From: CALMFG01 sp963674805
GTDB lineage: Bacteria > Bacillota > Clostridia > Christensenellales > CALMFG01
Length of the DNA stretch: 64,000 nt
Assembly: GCA_963674805.2 (NCBI GenBank)
Contig: CAXXNY010000017.1
Location: 1-64,000 of the forward strand
Reading direction: 5' to 3'
Shown: one piece after another, positions 43,416 through 54,025 of the stretch
Layout: each line of letters opens with the position of its first letter
Position numbering within the stretch: the first letter of the stretch is position 1
Translations under genes and position numbers: made by a program
The notes under the pieces: generated by a model
The model's database searches: none
Told to the model about the DNA's origin: nothing
The model's input: only the letters and a program-made list of their open reading frames with translations

Positions 43416-43937
43416 ATGCCTGGTCCCCTGATGTTGAAAAAATACAATAACCGGCGGCTTTATGATACCCGCAACAGCCGCTATGTGACCCTCGAGGATG
43501 TGGCCGCGATGATTCGTTCCGGCGAACAGGTGCAGATTCAGGATGCCTCCACCGGCGAGGATGTGACCGCTTTCATCCTCACCCAGATTGTCCTTGAATC
43601 GGCCAAGCGAAAAAACAGCCTGCTGCCGGTGCCGGTACTGCACCTGGTCATCCGGTATGGCGACAATGTCCTGGGCGATTTTTTCGAAACGTACTTTCAG
43701 AAAACCATCCAGAATTATGTCGAGACCAAGCAGGCCTTTGATCAACAGTTCGGCCAGTGGCTGGACATGGGCCGGGATATGTCCAAACGCATGCCGGAGA
43801 TCACGCCCGTCGCATCTTCCATGGAAGCCATCATGGAGATGTTCGGTTTCCCGCCATCCACCACCTCGAAAGAGGGGGACCCGAAACGTCCGGACCCATC
43901 CGACAACAATGACAATGATCCGAAAACCAGCGCGTGA
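43416..43937 (+). CDS. phaR: PHA synthesis regulator PhaR
   Basis: This ~173-aa DNA-binding regulator senses polyhydroxyalkanoate. ATG 43416 (MPGPLMLKKYNNRRLYDT) has AAGGA seven bases upstream. The PHB/PHA accumulation regulator DNA-binding domain covers about residues 6-65 (LKKYNNRRLYDTRNSRYVTL, IRSGEQVQIQDASTGEDVT). A second PhaR domain follows (FFETYFQKTIQNYVETKQAF) and the tail is Asp/Asn/Pro-rich. In characterised systems PhaR represses phasin and its own gene until PHA is present. The repeated TGCARTGC motif around both genes fits such autoregulation. Confidence 0.9.
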   Translation: MPGPLMLKKYNNRRLYDTRNSRYVTLEDVAAMIRSGEQVQIQDASTGEDVTAFILTQIVLESAKRKNSLLPVPVLHLVIRYGDNVLGDFFETYFQKTIQNYVETKQAFDQQFGQWLDMGRDMSKRMPEITPVASSMEAIMEMFGFPPSTTSKEGDPKRPDPSDNNDNDPKTSA

Positions 43938-43970
43938 ACCGCTCAGCCGGCCACTGGCCGGCAACCCCTT

Positions 43971-43986
43971 TGTTGCAATGCACAAA
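43971..43986. promoter_or_regulatory. Candidate PhaR operator 3 (upstream of the DUF3141 gene)
   Basis: TGTTGCAATGCACAAA differs from operator 1 at two positions and lies 36-51 bp before the DUF3141 start, just after phaR. It suggests the DUF3141 gene belongs to the same regulon. Confidence 0.55.
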
Positions 43987-44021
43987 TAGAGCTGAAGCGA
44001 TTCCGACAACCGGAGGTACCC

Positions 44022-46338
44022 ATGCCCACGACGACCCATTCCACTCCTGCCGATTCCCCCTTGTCCTGGCTGAAAAATGCCACTGAATATGCCGGTGATT
44101 TTTTTCAACGAACGGTCCTGTATACGGATACGATGAGACGCCGTGGAAACCAGTACCTCGATCACCTTCGACAGGGCCAGCCCCCGGTGCTGACCTTCTC
44201 CTATGACGTCCTGCTGGACGGGCGGGAGATGGATCCGCCCACCAATTTTTATCTGGCCAGGATTCGGGACCGCCGGACGCCATCCGAATCCCGGACACCC
44301 GATGCCAGGGAAAAACGGCGGCCCCTGATGGCCAAGACCACCGGCAAGGCGCCGAGGCGTCCGGTGATTATCATCGATCCCCGGGCGGGCCACGGCCCCG
44401 GTATCGGTGGTACCAAACAGGATTCGGAAATCGGAATGGCCCTGGACCAGGGATACCCGGTGTATGTGATTCTCTTTCGCACCTGGCCGGTTGCCGGGCA
44501 AACCCTGGACCACGTGCAACAGGCCCTGGCCCGATTTGTGGAAGCGGTCCGAGCGGGTCATCCCCAATCCGGCCCCCCGGCCATCATCGGCAACTGCCAG
44601 GCCGGGTGGGCGGCCGCGCTGCTTGGTGCCGTCAGGCCCGACATAACCGGGCCCATCGTGATGAACGGTGCACCGCTTTCCTACTGGGCCGGCGTGAAGG
44701 GGCGGCATCCGATGCGCTATAAAGGAGGCCTGACGGGCGGCGTGTGGCAGGCCTCCTTATGGGGTGACCTGGGCAACGGCATGTTCGACGGCGCCCATCT
44801 GGTGGCCGGTTTCGAAGACCTCAACCCGGCGAACACCTTATGGGACAAGCAGTATCACCTGTGGGCCAACGTGGATACGGAAGACGGACGCTACCTGGAC
44901 TTCGAGCGCTGGTGGAACGGTTATTACCTGCTTACCACCGAGGAGATCCACTTTATTGTGGATCAGCTGTTCGTGGGCAACCATGCCGAACGGGGGCAAC
45001 TGCAAATGACCGCCCAGCCGGTGGACCTCAAGGCGCTGGCCGGGCCCATCGTGGTTTTCGCTTCCCGGGGGGACAACATAACCCCGCCCCAGCAAGCCCT
45101 TAACTGGATTCCGGCCGTATGGGGCAGTGTGGACGAAATCCGACGGCGGAACCAGACCATCGTCTATATGGTCCACGATACCGTCGGACACCTGGGTATT
45201 TTTGTTTCTGCGAGTGTCTCCAGGAAAGAGCACCGGGAGATCCTGGCCAGCATCGACTTGATGGACTACCTCTCCCCCGGATTATACGAAATGGTCATCG
45301 ACGATGATACCGGGGACCGCCTTCGGCATGTCCGGTTCGAAGCAAGGGAGATGGCGGATATCCTGGCTTTGGATGATGGCGACGATGACGATGCGTTTTC
45401 GTCGGCAGCGGCACTTTCCCGTTTCAACGATCGGCTGTATCGACAGTGGGTGCGGCCCTGGGTGAAGGCGGTGGTGAACGATGCCACAGCCGAAGCCCTG
45501 CGCCAGCTGCATCCGCTGAGGGTCTCCAGCTATGGCATTTCAGACCTCAACCCGTGGGTCAAGCCGGTCGCCCGGCTTGCCGGAGAAGTGAAGCGGAAAC
45601 GACGGCCCGTATCGTCGGACAACCCCTTTTTAGCCATGGAAAAGATGTTCTCCGACACGATTTCCAACAGCCTGAATCTTTATCGTGATTTTCGTGACCA
45701 GGCACTCGAATCATGGTTTTATGCCATTTTCGATAATCCGTGGATGCGGGCCATGACCACGGATAACGCCGCCGATGAATCCACCGAAACCGCCGAAAGC
45801 CTGTCCGGCTGGCGGGCGAAGATCGACGCTGGCGGTTTTGCCGCAGGCGGTCGTGAGAATCATGGTCGCCCTGGCCCATGCCGGCGGCGGCGCCCGGCGC
45901 CGGAGTCTGGCGGGCTATGATCGCCTGGCCGGCGAAGATCCCCGTCTGGCTGAGCTTCATGGGTCGTTGTTAAGTGAAATGATTAAAGTGCAATCCGGTT
46001 TCATGAAGTCCGCACCGGAGGCGGCCCTTTCGGCACTGACCCGGATGCTGCCCACCCACGCAGACCGGCAGCACGCCCTGGCCATCGTCTCATCGTTGAT
46101 CATCATCGATGAAGCCGATGCCGACGACCCGGTGGTACGCATGCGTGACGCCATTGCGGCGGTAATGGCGGTGCAGCCGGATGGGTGTGAACGCTCAAGT
46201 GTCAATCGGCAGCGGGGAATGATGGTACACGATCATTGGTCCGTCCGCATAAAAAGAACATGCTGCAAGCGACAGGCTACAACAACGCATTGGTCAGATA
46301 GCAGACCCCGCTCTCCGGGAGGTCCAGCCGACGGGTGA
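44022..46338 (+). CDS. DUF3141 protein, PHA synthase-like alpha/beta hydrolase (apparent frameshift)
   Basis: After repair this is an up to ~771-aa protein of the DUF3141 family, related to PHA synthases. Family motifs are intact: IDPRAGHGPGIGGTKQDSEI near 124, GNCQAGWAAALL near 187 (a Cys nucleophile-elbow in place of Ser), GAPLSYWAGVKGRHPMRYKG and DNITPPQQAL near 350. The frame breaks at about 45849: ...RAKIDAGGFAAG continues as VVRIMVALAHAGGG one frame on, so one extra G in GGCGG is likely. The C-terminal part is then a TerB-like helical domain (SLAGYDRLAGEDPRLAEL). The last ~50 codons look non-native, so a further indel or an earlier true stop (near 46190) is possible; the reading frame overlaps the convergent phaC end. 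Function is unknown; a PHA-related role is inferred from neighbours. Confidence 0.83.
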
Positions 46339-48125
46339 CATAACAGCCCGGGGCGTCGTCCAGCGAGATGCCGTGCGGATGGCCCACGGGCCGCGCCGGA
46401 ACCCTTTTCTCCTGCATATTCCCGGTTCCACCGGGCCCAGTCCAGCCACCATGATTCCTGGCGGAATTCGGCCTCCGCCAGCCATTGATCCGGTGCTGCC
46501 GGCAGGCGATCATTGGTCCAGCGGCCGTATTTGTTTTTCGGTGGCGGATTGACGATACCGGCCACGTGGCCCGACGCCCCCAGCACGAACCGGACCTTCC
46601 CGGCGTGCAGCCGGGCACCGGCGTAGGTGGCCTTCCAACCGGCGATGTGGTCTTCTCTGGTGGAGATGAAATAGGCCGGAGACGTGACCGTTGTCAGGTC
46701 GATAGGCACCCCGTCCAGGGTGATGCCGCCCGGTTGCCTGAGTCGATTGTGCAGGTACATGTTTCGCAGGTAGAAGCTGTGCATGCGGGCCGGCATATTG
46801 GTTGAATCCGAATTCCAGAACAGGATGTCGAAGGGAATCGGCGGCGCGCCTTTCAGGTAGTTGTTGATCACGTAAGCCCAGACCAACTCGTTGGCCCGCA
46901 GCATGCTGAAACTGTTGGACATGGCACATCCATCCAGGTATCCTTGGGTCTCCATCTGTTCTTCGAATGCGGCAACCTGTTCCTCGTCGATAAAGACGGC
47001 GATGTCGCCGGGCTCGGAGAAGTCCATCAACGATGCCATGTACGTGGCCGAGGCAATGCGTTGCCCTTCACCCCTGGCGGTCAGCCACGCGTTCGCGCAG
47101 GCCAGCAACGTGCCGCCCATGCAGTATCCGATCGTGTTGACCGGCTGCTGCCCCGTGACGTTTTCGATCTGCTTCAGGGCGGCCACCGGCCCCAGCCGCA
47201 TATAGTCGGAGAAGTCTTTTTCCTTTAGATTCTCATCCGGGTTGGCCCAGCTGATCATGAAGACCGTATACCCCTGGTCCACCATCCATTTGACCAGAGA
47301 GTTATCCGGCCGCAGGTCCAGAATGTAGTACTTGTTGATCCATGGGGGGACGAACAGCAGTGGCCGCCGGTAGACCTGATCCGTGCTGGGGCTGTATTGA
47401 ATCAACTCTATCAGGTCGTTGCTGTAGACCACCTTGCCCTCGGTTACAGCCAGGTCTTTCCCCACCTCAAAGGCATCCATGTCGGTCGTCCGGATCTGAA
47501 GCTGGCAGGGTCCCCGGTCCAGGTCTTCCAGCAGGTTTCGCATGCCGCTGAGCAAGTTCTCTCCACGGGTTTCCAGTGTCAGTTTGAGCAATTCCGGATT
47601 GGTGGCCAGAAAGTTGGTTGGGGCGATGGCGTCCAGATACTGATCCGTGTAGAAGGCAATTTTCCGGCGGGTTTGATCGTCCAGGCCCTGCACATTCTGG
47701 ACGGTTTCGCGGATGGCCCGGGACGTCAGCAGATAGTTTTGTTTGATGAAGCTGAACATGGGATTTTGATCCCACTCGGCATTTTTAAAACGGCGATCCC
47801 CTTTTTCAGGTTCGATCACCGGTCCGGCCGGCTGCCCCCAGAACTGCATGGCATTTTGCTGCACCAGTCCCCAATATTCCTGCCAGTAGGACATCTGATC
47901 GTTGAACAGTCGCGTGGGATCGGCCATGAGGCCTTCGGCCAGCTGCTGAAAACTTTTGCCGACCGATACGGCTTCAGCCTGATCGATGGCCCCGCTCTTT
48001 TTCTGCTTCTCAACGAACCGCGCGACCAGGTGCCTGCTTTTTTCATTGACGTCGGCGAGAATGTCGGCAAGCGCGCGGGTATTTTCAAAATACGTGCCCA
48101 ATGCGGTTTTGTCGGTATCGGTCAT
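46277..48125 (-). CDS. phaC: Class I poly(3-hydroxyalkanoate) synthase (apparent frameshift near C-terminus)
   Basis: This ~615-aa enzyme polymerises (R)-3-hydroxyacyl-CoA on granules. The lipase-like box GYCMGG near residue 345 supplies the catalytic Cys, with Asp in ISTREDHIAGW near 505 and His in GASGHVAGIVNPP near 535. The N-terminal domain (NDQMSYWQEYWGLVQQNAMQ, in part YWQEYWGLVQQ) is the usual PhaC_N. The frame breaks at 46405-46408, where an AAAA run on the coding strand should be AAA; the tail then reads RVPARPVGHPHGISLDDAPG, a normal class I ending with stop at 46277. A well-formed sigma-70 promoter lies upstream. The gene converges on the DUF3141 gene. Confidence 0.92.
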
Positions 48126-48183
48126 GCCATGATCCTTTCCTGGCTGGGGTGGTCGGGTTAAATGGGCGATCGACGATGGACAG

Positions 48184-48212
48184 ATTATACGATCCCTTTA
48201 CTTTCAAATCAA
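48184..48212 (-). promoter_or_regulatory. Sigma-70 promoter for phaC
   Basis: On the minus strand TTGATT (48207-48212) and a perfect TATAAT (48184-48189) are 17 bp apart, with the phaC start about 60 bp downstream. Confidence 0.72.
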
Positions 48213-48358
48213 CCGCGCTTAAGGCGACAGCGAACTTCTCGACGACCTGTATTCTTTTTCCGTTGGGCGTCTGGAAGTTTGACATGTTTTCACCCGTCGG
48301 GTATCTGTTGTTGAGTGTAAAGAAAACGCCAATTGTTTCCTTGAAAGGCCTGCGATTC

Positions 48359-51300
48359 ATGATCTGCCCTGAATGCCACGGCGTGGTGGAAGAAAAAGCG
48401 GTGGCGTGCAGCCATTGCGGCGCTGCACTGGCGATCTCCATTCTGTGCAGCCAATGTCAAAACCCGAACCGGCCGGGCAGTAAATTCTGCGACCAGTGCG
48501 GTAACCTCCTTGAGCACGTGTCGGACCCGCGGGCCGGCAAATTAAAAAGTGAACGCAAGCATGTAACGGTCCTGTTCTCGGACATCAGCCGGTACCGGGA
48601 AATCATCAACCGGGTGGATCCGGAAGAGATCAGGGACGTGACGAGACATCTTTTCGAAGAGACGGTCAAGATCATCGCCCGCTACGAAGGGCATGTGGAC
48701 CGCATTCTCTGGGATGGGGTGCTGGCGGTATTCGGCATGCCGGAGACCCATGAGGACGATGCCATCCGGGCCATCCGGGCGGCCATGGAAATCCACCGAA
48801 TGGTTTCGCAGATGGCGCAGCGTTACTTCGATCGCATCGGCGTCGTGCTTGCGATGCGATCCGGCGTCGCCACCGGCCTGGTGGTTACCGGATCCACGCA
48901 AGAGAAAATCGGGCGGCATGGCATCACCGGTGATACCGTGAACCTGGCCGCCCGGCTCAGGGACATGGCGCTGCCGGGAGAGGTGCTGGTGAACAGCCGC
49001 GTCTTTTCAGCAGCGGCCGGTTTTTTCAGTTTTCTGCCCCTGGCACCGGTCACGGTTAAAGGTCGGTTGCAGCCCGCGAATGTATACCGGGTTAACGCCG
49101 CGGCATCCCGGCCGGACAAAGTCCGCCGCCTCCACGGGTTGAAGGCCAGGCTTATCGGTCGGGACCGGGAGTTGGAGCAGATGGAAGACGCCGCTCTTCG
49201 GCTGCAGCGCCAAGAAGGCACGGTCCTGACCGTTTCAGGGGATGCCGGTACCGGTAAAAGCCGCCTGATCACGGAATTCAAAAACGCCTATGCGGCGGAT
49301 GCCATCCGCTGGCTGGACGGCCATGCCTATGCCTATAACAGCGGCATCCCCTACTACCCTTTCATCGACATGCTCAACCGGCTCTTCGACATCCGCGAAG
49401 AGGATGCCGAAGCGGTCATCGAAGCCAAACTCCGGTCCGGCATCGAGCCACTGGTGGAGGATCCGGGTGCGGTCGTCCCTTTCCTGGCGGGGCTGTATGC
49501 GGCCTCTCCATCCGAAACCCTGGCGGCAGGCCCTGAAATTTACAAATCCCGCCTGCAGTCTGCCTTCATTTCCCTGCTGTCGGCACTGGCCCGCCAGGGG
49601 CCCACGATTGTCTGCGTCGAGGACCTGCATTGGGCGGATCCATCCTCGCTGGCACTGATCCGGTTCATCTTCAAAGAATCCGGCCTTCCCATTCTGTTTT
49701 TGATCAGCTACCGGCCGGTGTTGGATTTCCCGGACGGTGAGCGCGGCGGACGCTTTTCCTATGCACGTGAAAGCATCCATCTTAAAGATCTGGATGCACC
49801 CTCGTCCAGGGAAATGGTACGGTCATTGCTGGATACCCCGCTTATTCCAGAGGCGCTTGATCGCTATATTCTCAAACATGTGGAAGGCAATCCCTTTTAT
49901 CTGGAAGAGGTCGTCAACTCCCTGCTCGACACGCGACGCCTCAAACGCGTCGACGGCCAGTGGCATCTTGATGACGCCTTCGATATCTCTGATTTTTCAT
50001 CCACCATCAACGGAATCATTCACGGACGTCTGGATCGCCTGGGACGCGCCGCCAAAAGCATTCTCCAGGAAGCATCGGTCATCGGACGGGTGTTTCGTCT
50101 GGATCTGTTGGCACGGGTCACGGCGGACCCGGATGCCTTGGCCGCCTGTCTCGATAAGATTGAACGGGTGGATCTGATCCGGCGGATCCCGGATCAGAAT
50201 GAAACGGCATACAGCTTCAAGCATGCCATCGTGCAGGAAGTGGTCTATGCAGGACTGCTGAAAAAGGATCGGCGTGCCATTCATGAGAAAATCGCCCTCA
50301 CCCTGGAAGATCAGTCTGTCGGTCGCCTGGACAGTGTCCTGGAGACCCTGGCGCTGCATTACGCCAACAGCGCCTGTGTCCACAAAGCCGCCGAGTATTT
50401 GATCCGTTCCGGTGAAAAGAGCCTCGAGAAATATGCGGTGGAGGAATCCCATCGATACTACGAAAGAGCCTACCGGTTGCTCAAAGAGATTGCCGTTCCC
50501 ACCACCGAAGAACAGGCCATGATTATCGACCTGATCATCAAGTGGTACTTTGCCTTGAATAAACGGGGGCTGTTTCGCGAAATGCTGGATCTTCTGAGAA
50601 GTCATGAGGCTGACGTGAATGCCTTTGGTGACCCTCTGAGAACGGGCATGTACAACGTCTGCATGGGATGGGCCCTGCAGCGCAGGGAACTGGTGTCGGA
50701 ATCCTACACCTACCTGATTCGTGCCTTGAAAACCGGTGATGAGACGGGTGACGACAACCTGATCGGATACAGCTGTGCCGGCCTTTGCTGGACCTGCACA
50801 GACCTGGGGCGCATGGATGAAGCGCTGGCTTATGGCCGGCAGGCGGCCAAGGTGGCTGAGCGGATCAAAACCGATCATGAATTGTTCCGATTTAACTTGA
50901 CGGGGATGGGACTGCTCCATTTTTTCAGCGGAGATATCAATGCCTGCTGGAAAAGCGGGGAGCAGTTGATCCGGTTTGGTGAAACGGAGGGAGATGTCCG
51001 CACTTTTTCGGAAGGGTACCTGCTGATGGGTGCATCCCGTATGGCGGCGGGGGATTTCGTTGAGGCCGAGTCGCTGCTGGTCAAGGCCATCGAGGTGTCG
51101 GTGGATCCCATTTACACCCTGAATGCCCGTTTTTTTCTCAGTTATGCCTATTTTTCGCAGGGAAAAGTCCTGCTTGCTGCCAGAACCCTCGAATTCGTCA
51201 TCGCCACCACCGAACAGTACGGCTACGAATATGTCGGCACATCCGCCAATGCCTTTTATGGTATTGTCTCTGCGTCCATGGGCAACCTGAGAAAAGGCGT

Positions 51301-51709
51301 ATCCCTCATTCAAGAACAGATCCAGTGCCACCGACGGCATGGCAAACGCAACCACGATCTGATCTTCACGCATATGCTGGGCCGGTTCTATCTCTCCCTG
51401 GTCCGACGGCAGCAGACATCGGGATTCATGGCCTTTATCAAAAATGCCGGATTCCTGCTGCGCACCCTGCCGGTTGCCTCCCGCCTTGCCGAACGATACC
51501 TCCGTGAGGCCATTGCAATGGGCACCCAGATTCACGCACGACTGAGACTGGCCCAGGCAACCCAGGATCTTGGATTGCTCTACGCCCATAAAAAACAATT
51601 CAACGAGGCCCGCCGCTATCTTACCCGAAGCATCGATCTTCTGGATCAGTGCGGTGCCGATGTCCTGCTCTCCGGGGCCCGGGCGGCACTGGATGACCTG
51701 CCCCGATGA
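48359..51709 (+). CDS. Zinc-ribbon class III nucleotide cyclase fused to STAND ATPase and TPR array
   Basis: This is a 1116-aa soluble signalling protein. ATG 48359 begins MICPECHGVVEEKAVACSHC, a zinc ribbon (CPEC...CSHC, then CSQC...CDQC, residues 1-50). The cyclase domain (~60-235) has both metal Asp (VLFSDISRYR; ILWDGVLAVFG, where Gly before Asp is Trp) and GITGDTVNLAARL. An AAA-like STAND ATPase follows (~255-560: Walker A GDAGTGKSRL, Walker B IVCVEDLHWADPSS), then a long TPR array to the C-terminus. In this architecture the TPRs are thought to sense a ligand or partner and control cyclase output. The frame is open for 86 codons before the chosen start, but that part lacks family features. 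It overlaps the downstream gene by four bases. Confidence 0.9.
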   Translation: MICPECHGVVEEKAVACSHCGAALAISILCSQCQNPNRPGSKFCDQCGNLLEHVSDPRAGKLKSERKHVTVLFSDISRYREIINRVDPEEIRDVTRHLFEETVKIIARYEGHVDRILWDGVLAVFGMPETHEDDAIRAIRAAMEIHRMVSQMAQRYFDRIGVVLAMRSGVATGLVVTGSTQEKIGRHGITGDTVNLAARLRDMALPGEVLVNSRVFSAAAGFFSFLPLAPVTVKGRLQPANVYRVNAAASRPDKVRRLHGLKARLIGRDRELEQMEDAALRLQRQEGTVLTVSGDAGTGKSRLITEFKNAYAADAIRWLDGHAYAYNSGIPYYPFIDMLNRLFDIREEDAEAVIEAKLRSGIEPLVEDPGAVVPFLAGLYAASPSETLAAGPEIYKSRLQSAFISLLSALARQGPTIVCVEDLHWADPSSLALIRFIFKESGLPILFLISYRPVLDFPDGERGGRFSYARESIHLKDLDAPSSREMVRSLLDTPLIPEALDRYILKHVEGNPFYLEEVVNSLLDTRRLKRVDGQWHLDDAFDISDFSSTINGIIHGRLDRLGRAAKSILQEASVIGRVFRLDLLARVTADPDALAACLDKIERVDLIRRIPDQNETAYSFKHAIVQEVVYAGLLKKDRRAIHEKIALTLEDQSVGRLDSVLETLALHYANSACVHKAAEYLIRSGEKSLEKYAVEESHRYYERAYRLLKEIAVPTTEEQAMIIDLIIKWYFALNKRGLFREMLDLLRSHEADVNAFGDPLRTGMYNVCMGWALQRRELVSESYTYLIRALKTGDETGDDNLIGYSCAGLCWTCTDLGRMDEALAYGRQAAKVAERIKTDHELFRFNLTGMGLLHFFSGDINACWKSGEQLIRFGETEGDVRTFSEGYLLMGASRMAAGDFVEAESLLVKAIEVSVDPIYTLNARFFLSYAYFSQGKVLLAARTLEFVIATTEQYGYEYVGTSANAFYGIVSASMGNLRKGVSLIQEQIQCHRRHGKRNHDLIFTHMLGRFYLSLVRRQQTSGFMAFIKNAGFLLRTLPVASRLAERYLREAIAMGTQIHARLRLAQATQDLGLLYAHKKQFNEARRYLTRSIDLLDQCGADVLLSGARAALDDLPR

Positions 51710-52465
51710 ACACCCCCGCCAAGCAGATGAAAACGGTTATTGCCGCCGGCACACTGCGAATTCCGGTAATGGCTTGCGGTCCGGGTTGGCTGGTGGTGGA
51801 AAAACCCTGCGGCATGAGCATTCACAACGACCCGGGCGGCGACCTGTGCTCGGTGGCCCTGGCTGCGCTGCGCGCGGGACGTCTGCCGCGTGTGGGCCAG
51901 TATGTGTCCGCCATTCATGCGGTCCATCGTATCGACCGGGACACCAGCGGCATTGTGCTGCTGGCCGGTGACGCGAAAACACTGGCCTGCTTCGCCAGGC
52001 AATTTGCCGCCCAGGCCGTCCATAAGCGATACCTGGCCCTGGTCCATGGCCGGTGCCGAGGGCCGGCCGAACGTCCGGACTGGGCCGTCTGGGACTGGCC
52101 CCTGACCGCCGCCGCAGCCGGCCGGAACGACCCCGCGGGAAAAGGCAAACGCGTGTCCTGTGCCACCCGGTGGCGCCCACTGGCACACAGCCCTTCGTTA
52201 TTCCCTGATCGAATGCGAACCGCTGACCGGCAGGAAACATCAGATCCGGCGGCATGCCAAACTGGCGGGGCACCCGGTGGTGGGAGACCGGCGCTACGGA
52301 TCGGGCCGTTCCCGGGAATACCTTCGCCGGCACCACGATTTCAATCGGTTGGGGCTGCACGCCCATACCCTGACCATTCGCACCCCCGGTGAATCGAAAG
52401 CCACCACGTTTCAGTCCGGCGGGCTGCCCGAAGCGATGCGCCGGCTGCTGGAGGCGGATCGATGA
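51706..52465 (+). CDS. RluA-family pseudouridine synthase (apparent frameshift)
   Basis: After repair this is a ~252-aa enzyme. WLVVEKPCGMSIHNDPGG near 26 and the catalytic AVHRIDRDTSGIVLLAGD near 75 are in the first frame; EPLTGRKHQIRRHAKLAGHP and VVGDRRYGSGRSREY are in the next. The break is at about 52189, where CACACAG seems to have one extra base, so that PLAH joins directly to ALRYSLIECE. It starts inside the stop of the cyclase gene (ATGA), so it may be translated with it. It is distinct from the enzyme at 7961. Confidence 0.82.
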
Positions 52466-52546
52466 TCGGCGGTGTCCGCAGGCCCCTTCGGCATGGGCGA
52501 TTAAATGGAAAATGTCCGATGGGCAATCGGTAGAAAAGGAAAAATC

Positions 52547-53633
52547 ATGCAAGATGGCGCCCGCACGTTTCAGGATAAAATGGTCGATATCCTCAATTCC
52601 GGTGCCTTGAACCTGGCCATGGGGCTGGGTTACCGGGCCGGCCTTTTCGATGTCATGGATGCGTTCAAGCGGCCGTGCACCGTGGATGAGATCTGCACGG
52701 ATGCCGGTCTGGACCGTCGCTATGTGCAGGAGTGGCTGGGTGTGATGGTCTGCGGCGGCATTGTGGCGCTGGTTCGTGAGGGTGACGGCGAACCCCGGTT
52801 TTTATTGCCCGCCGCCCATGGGGATGTGCTCGCCCGCCGTTCCGGCAGCGGCAACCTGGGGGTGTATGCCCAGGAGATTCCCCTGCTGACGGCCTGTGCC
52901 ATGACGTCCGTTTTCCAGGGCTTTCAGACCGGTGAAGGGATCCCCTACACCCAGTATCCGGATTTTCATGATTTCATGGCGCAACTGGGCGATGCCAAGC
53001 ACCGCCAGACCCTGGTGGACGTCTTTTTGCCGTCGGTGGACGATGGGCGGTTGGTCATGGCCCTTGGCCGGGGCATCGATGTCTGCGACCTCGGATGCGC
53101 CCAGGGAGTCGCCACCATCCTGATGGCCCAGGCGTTCCCCGCCAGCCGGTTCACCGGTATCGACATCAGCGCCGAGGCCCTGGAAACGGCCCGGGTCGAG
53201 GCCCGGGAAAAGGGCTTGGCCAATATCTTTTTCGAACAGCGGGATGCAGCCGGGCTGCGCCATCCCGGCGACCTGTCCGGACGGTTTGACTACATCACGG
53301 CCTTTGATGCCATCCATGATCAGACCCGGCCGCTGGAAGCACTTCGGGGGGTTCATGAAATACTAAGGGACGATGGCTCTTTTTCAATGATCGACATCGC
53401 GGCGGAAAGCGACATCGACGGCAACCGGAACCATCCCATGGGACCGTTTCTGTATACGGTCAGCCTGATGCACTGCATGCCGGTAGGCCTGGTGGATGGC
53501 GGTGCCGGGCTGGGGATGATGTGGGGGACGGCAACTGGCCGAACGGATGCTGGGCGAGGCCGGGTTCGGGCAGGTGACGGTGATGGAGATTCCCGCGGAT
53601 GCATTCAATCTGCATTTTTTTTGCCGGAAGTAG
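52547..53633 (+). CDS. Class I SAM-dependent methyltransferase with N-terminal winged helix (apparent frameshift)
   Basis: After repair this is a ~361-aa protein. ATG 52547 (MQDGARTFQDKMVDILN) follows AAAGGAAAA. The first ~90 residues form a winged-helix dimerisation domain (GLGYRAGLFDVMDAF, DEICTDAGLDRRYVQEWLGV), and the SAM site is VCDLGCAQGVATILMAQAFP near 178. FDYITAFDAIHDQ and GSFSMIDIAAESD follow. The frame breaks at 53528: GMMWG continues as RQLAERMLGEAGFGQVTVME, implying one extra base or two missing, and stops at 53631. It resembles Rv2258c-like methyltransferases in general layout; the substrate is unknown. Confidence 0.82.
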
Positions 53634-53651
53634 CGGTGGACGCGGACTTGA

Positions 53652-53927
53652 TTACCGCAACCGGTTCGGTGAATAGGTCAGCAGGGGGCCGGTTGCGGGC
53701 AGTTTTTTCTGCAGGCGGTTGAGGGCCCGCGCGGTTGTTTCGGATGGGTCCGGCGGCAGCTTGGCACGTTCCCGGGCTTCCCTGGAAATGGTGACCTGGT
53801 CGACAACACCGAAAGGCTGCGCCTCCCGCCCGCTTCGGTCATCCGATGCCGCGTCCCAGTGGGGCAAGCGTTCGATGGGGGAGATCCTCTGGTTGTCTAT
53901 GGTGATATAGGGTTCATCGATTTTCAT
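53652..53927 (-). CDS. Small hypothetical protein (91 aa)
   Basis: I do not recognise this protein. ATG 53927 (MKIDEPYITIDNQRISPIER) is preferred over upstream ATGs in frame, as upstream residues look non-native. The middle contains VDQVTISREARERAKLPPDP, reminiscent of the VxISxEARE pattern in FlgM-like and other small regulators, followed by a basic tail (RLQKKLPATGPLLTYSPNRL). No secretion signal is visible. It is convergent with the methyltransferase gene and overlaps nothing. Confidence 0.55.
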   Translation of the reverse strand: MKIDEPYITIDNQRISPIERLPHWDAASDDRSGREAQPFGVVDQVTISREARERAKLPPDPSETTARALNRLQKKLPATGPLLTYSPNRLR

Positions 53928-54025
53928 CGGCGTGACCTCTTCCTGCCGTTCCCGCAATAGCATCCCGATCCTGCGATGACGCATTACCCGCCGCTCTATT
54001 TTAAACAACCTATTGTTATCATAAT

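Noticed and set aside
49997..51598. 533-codon minus-strand frame opposite the TPR part of the cyclase/ATPase protein
   Set aside because: No recognisable domain or ribosome-binding site, and the plus-strand TPR array is coherent throughout.
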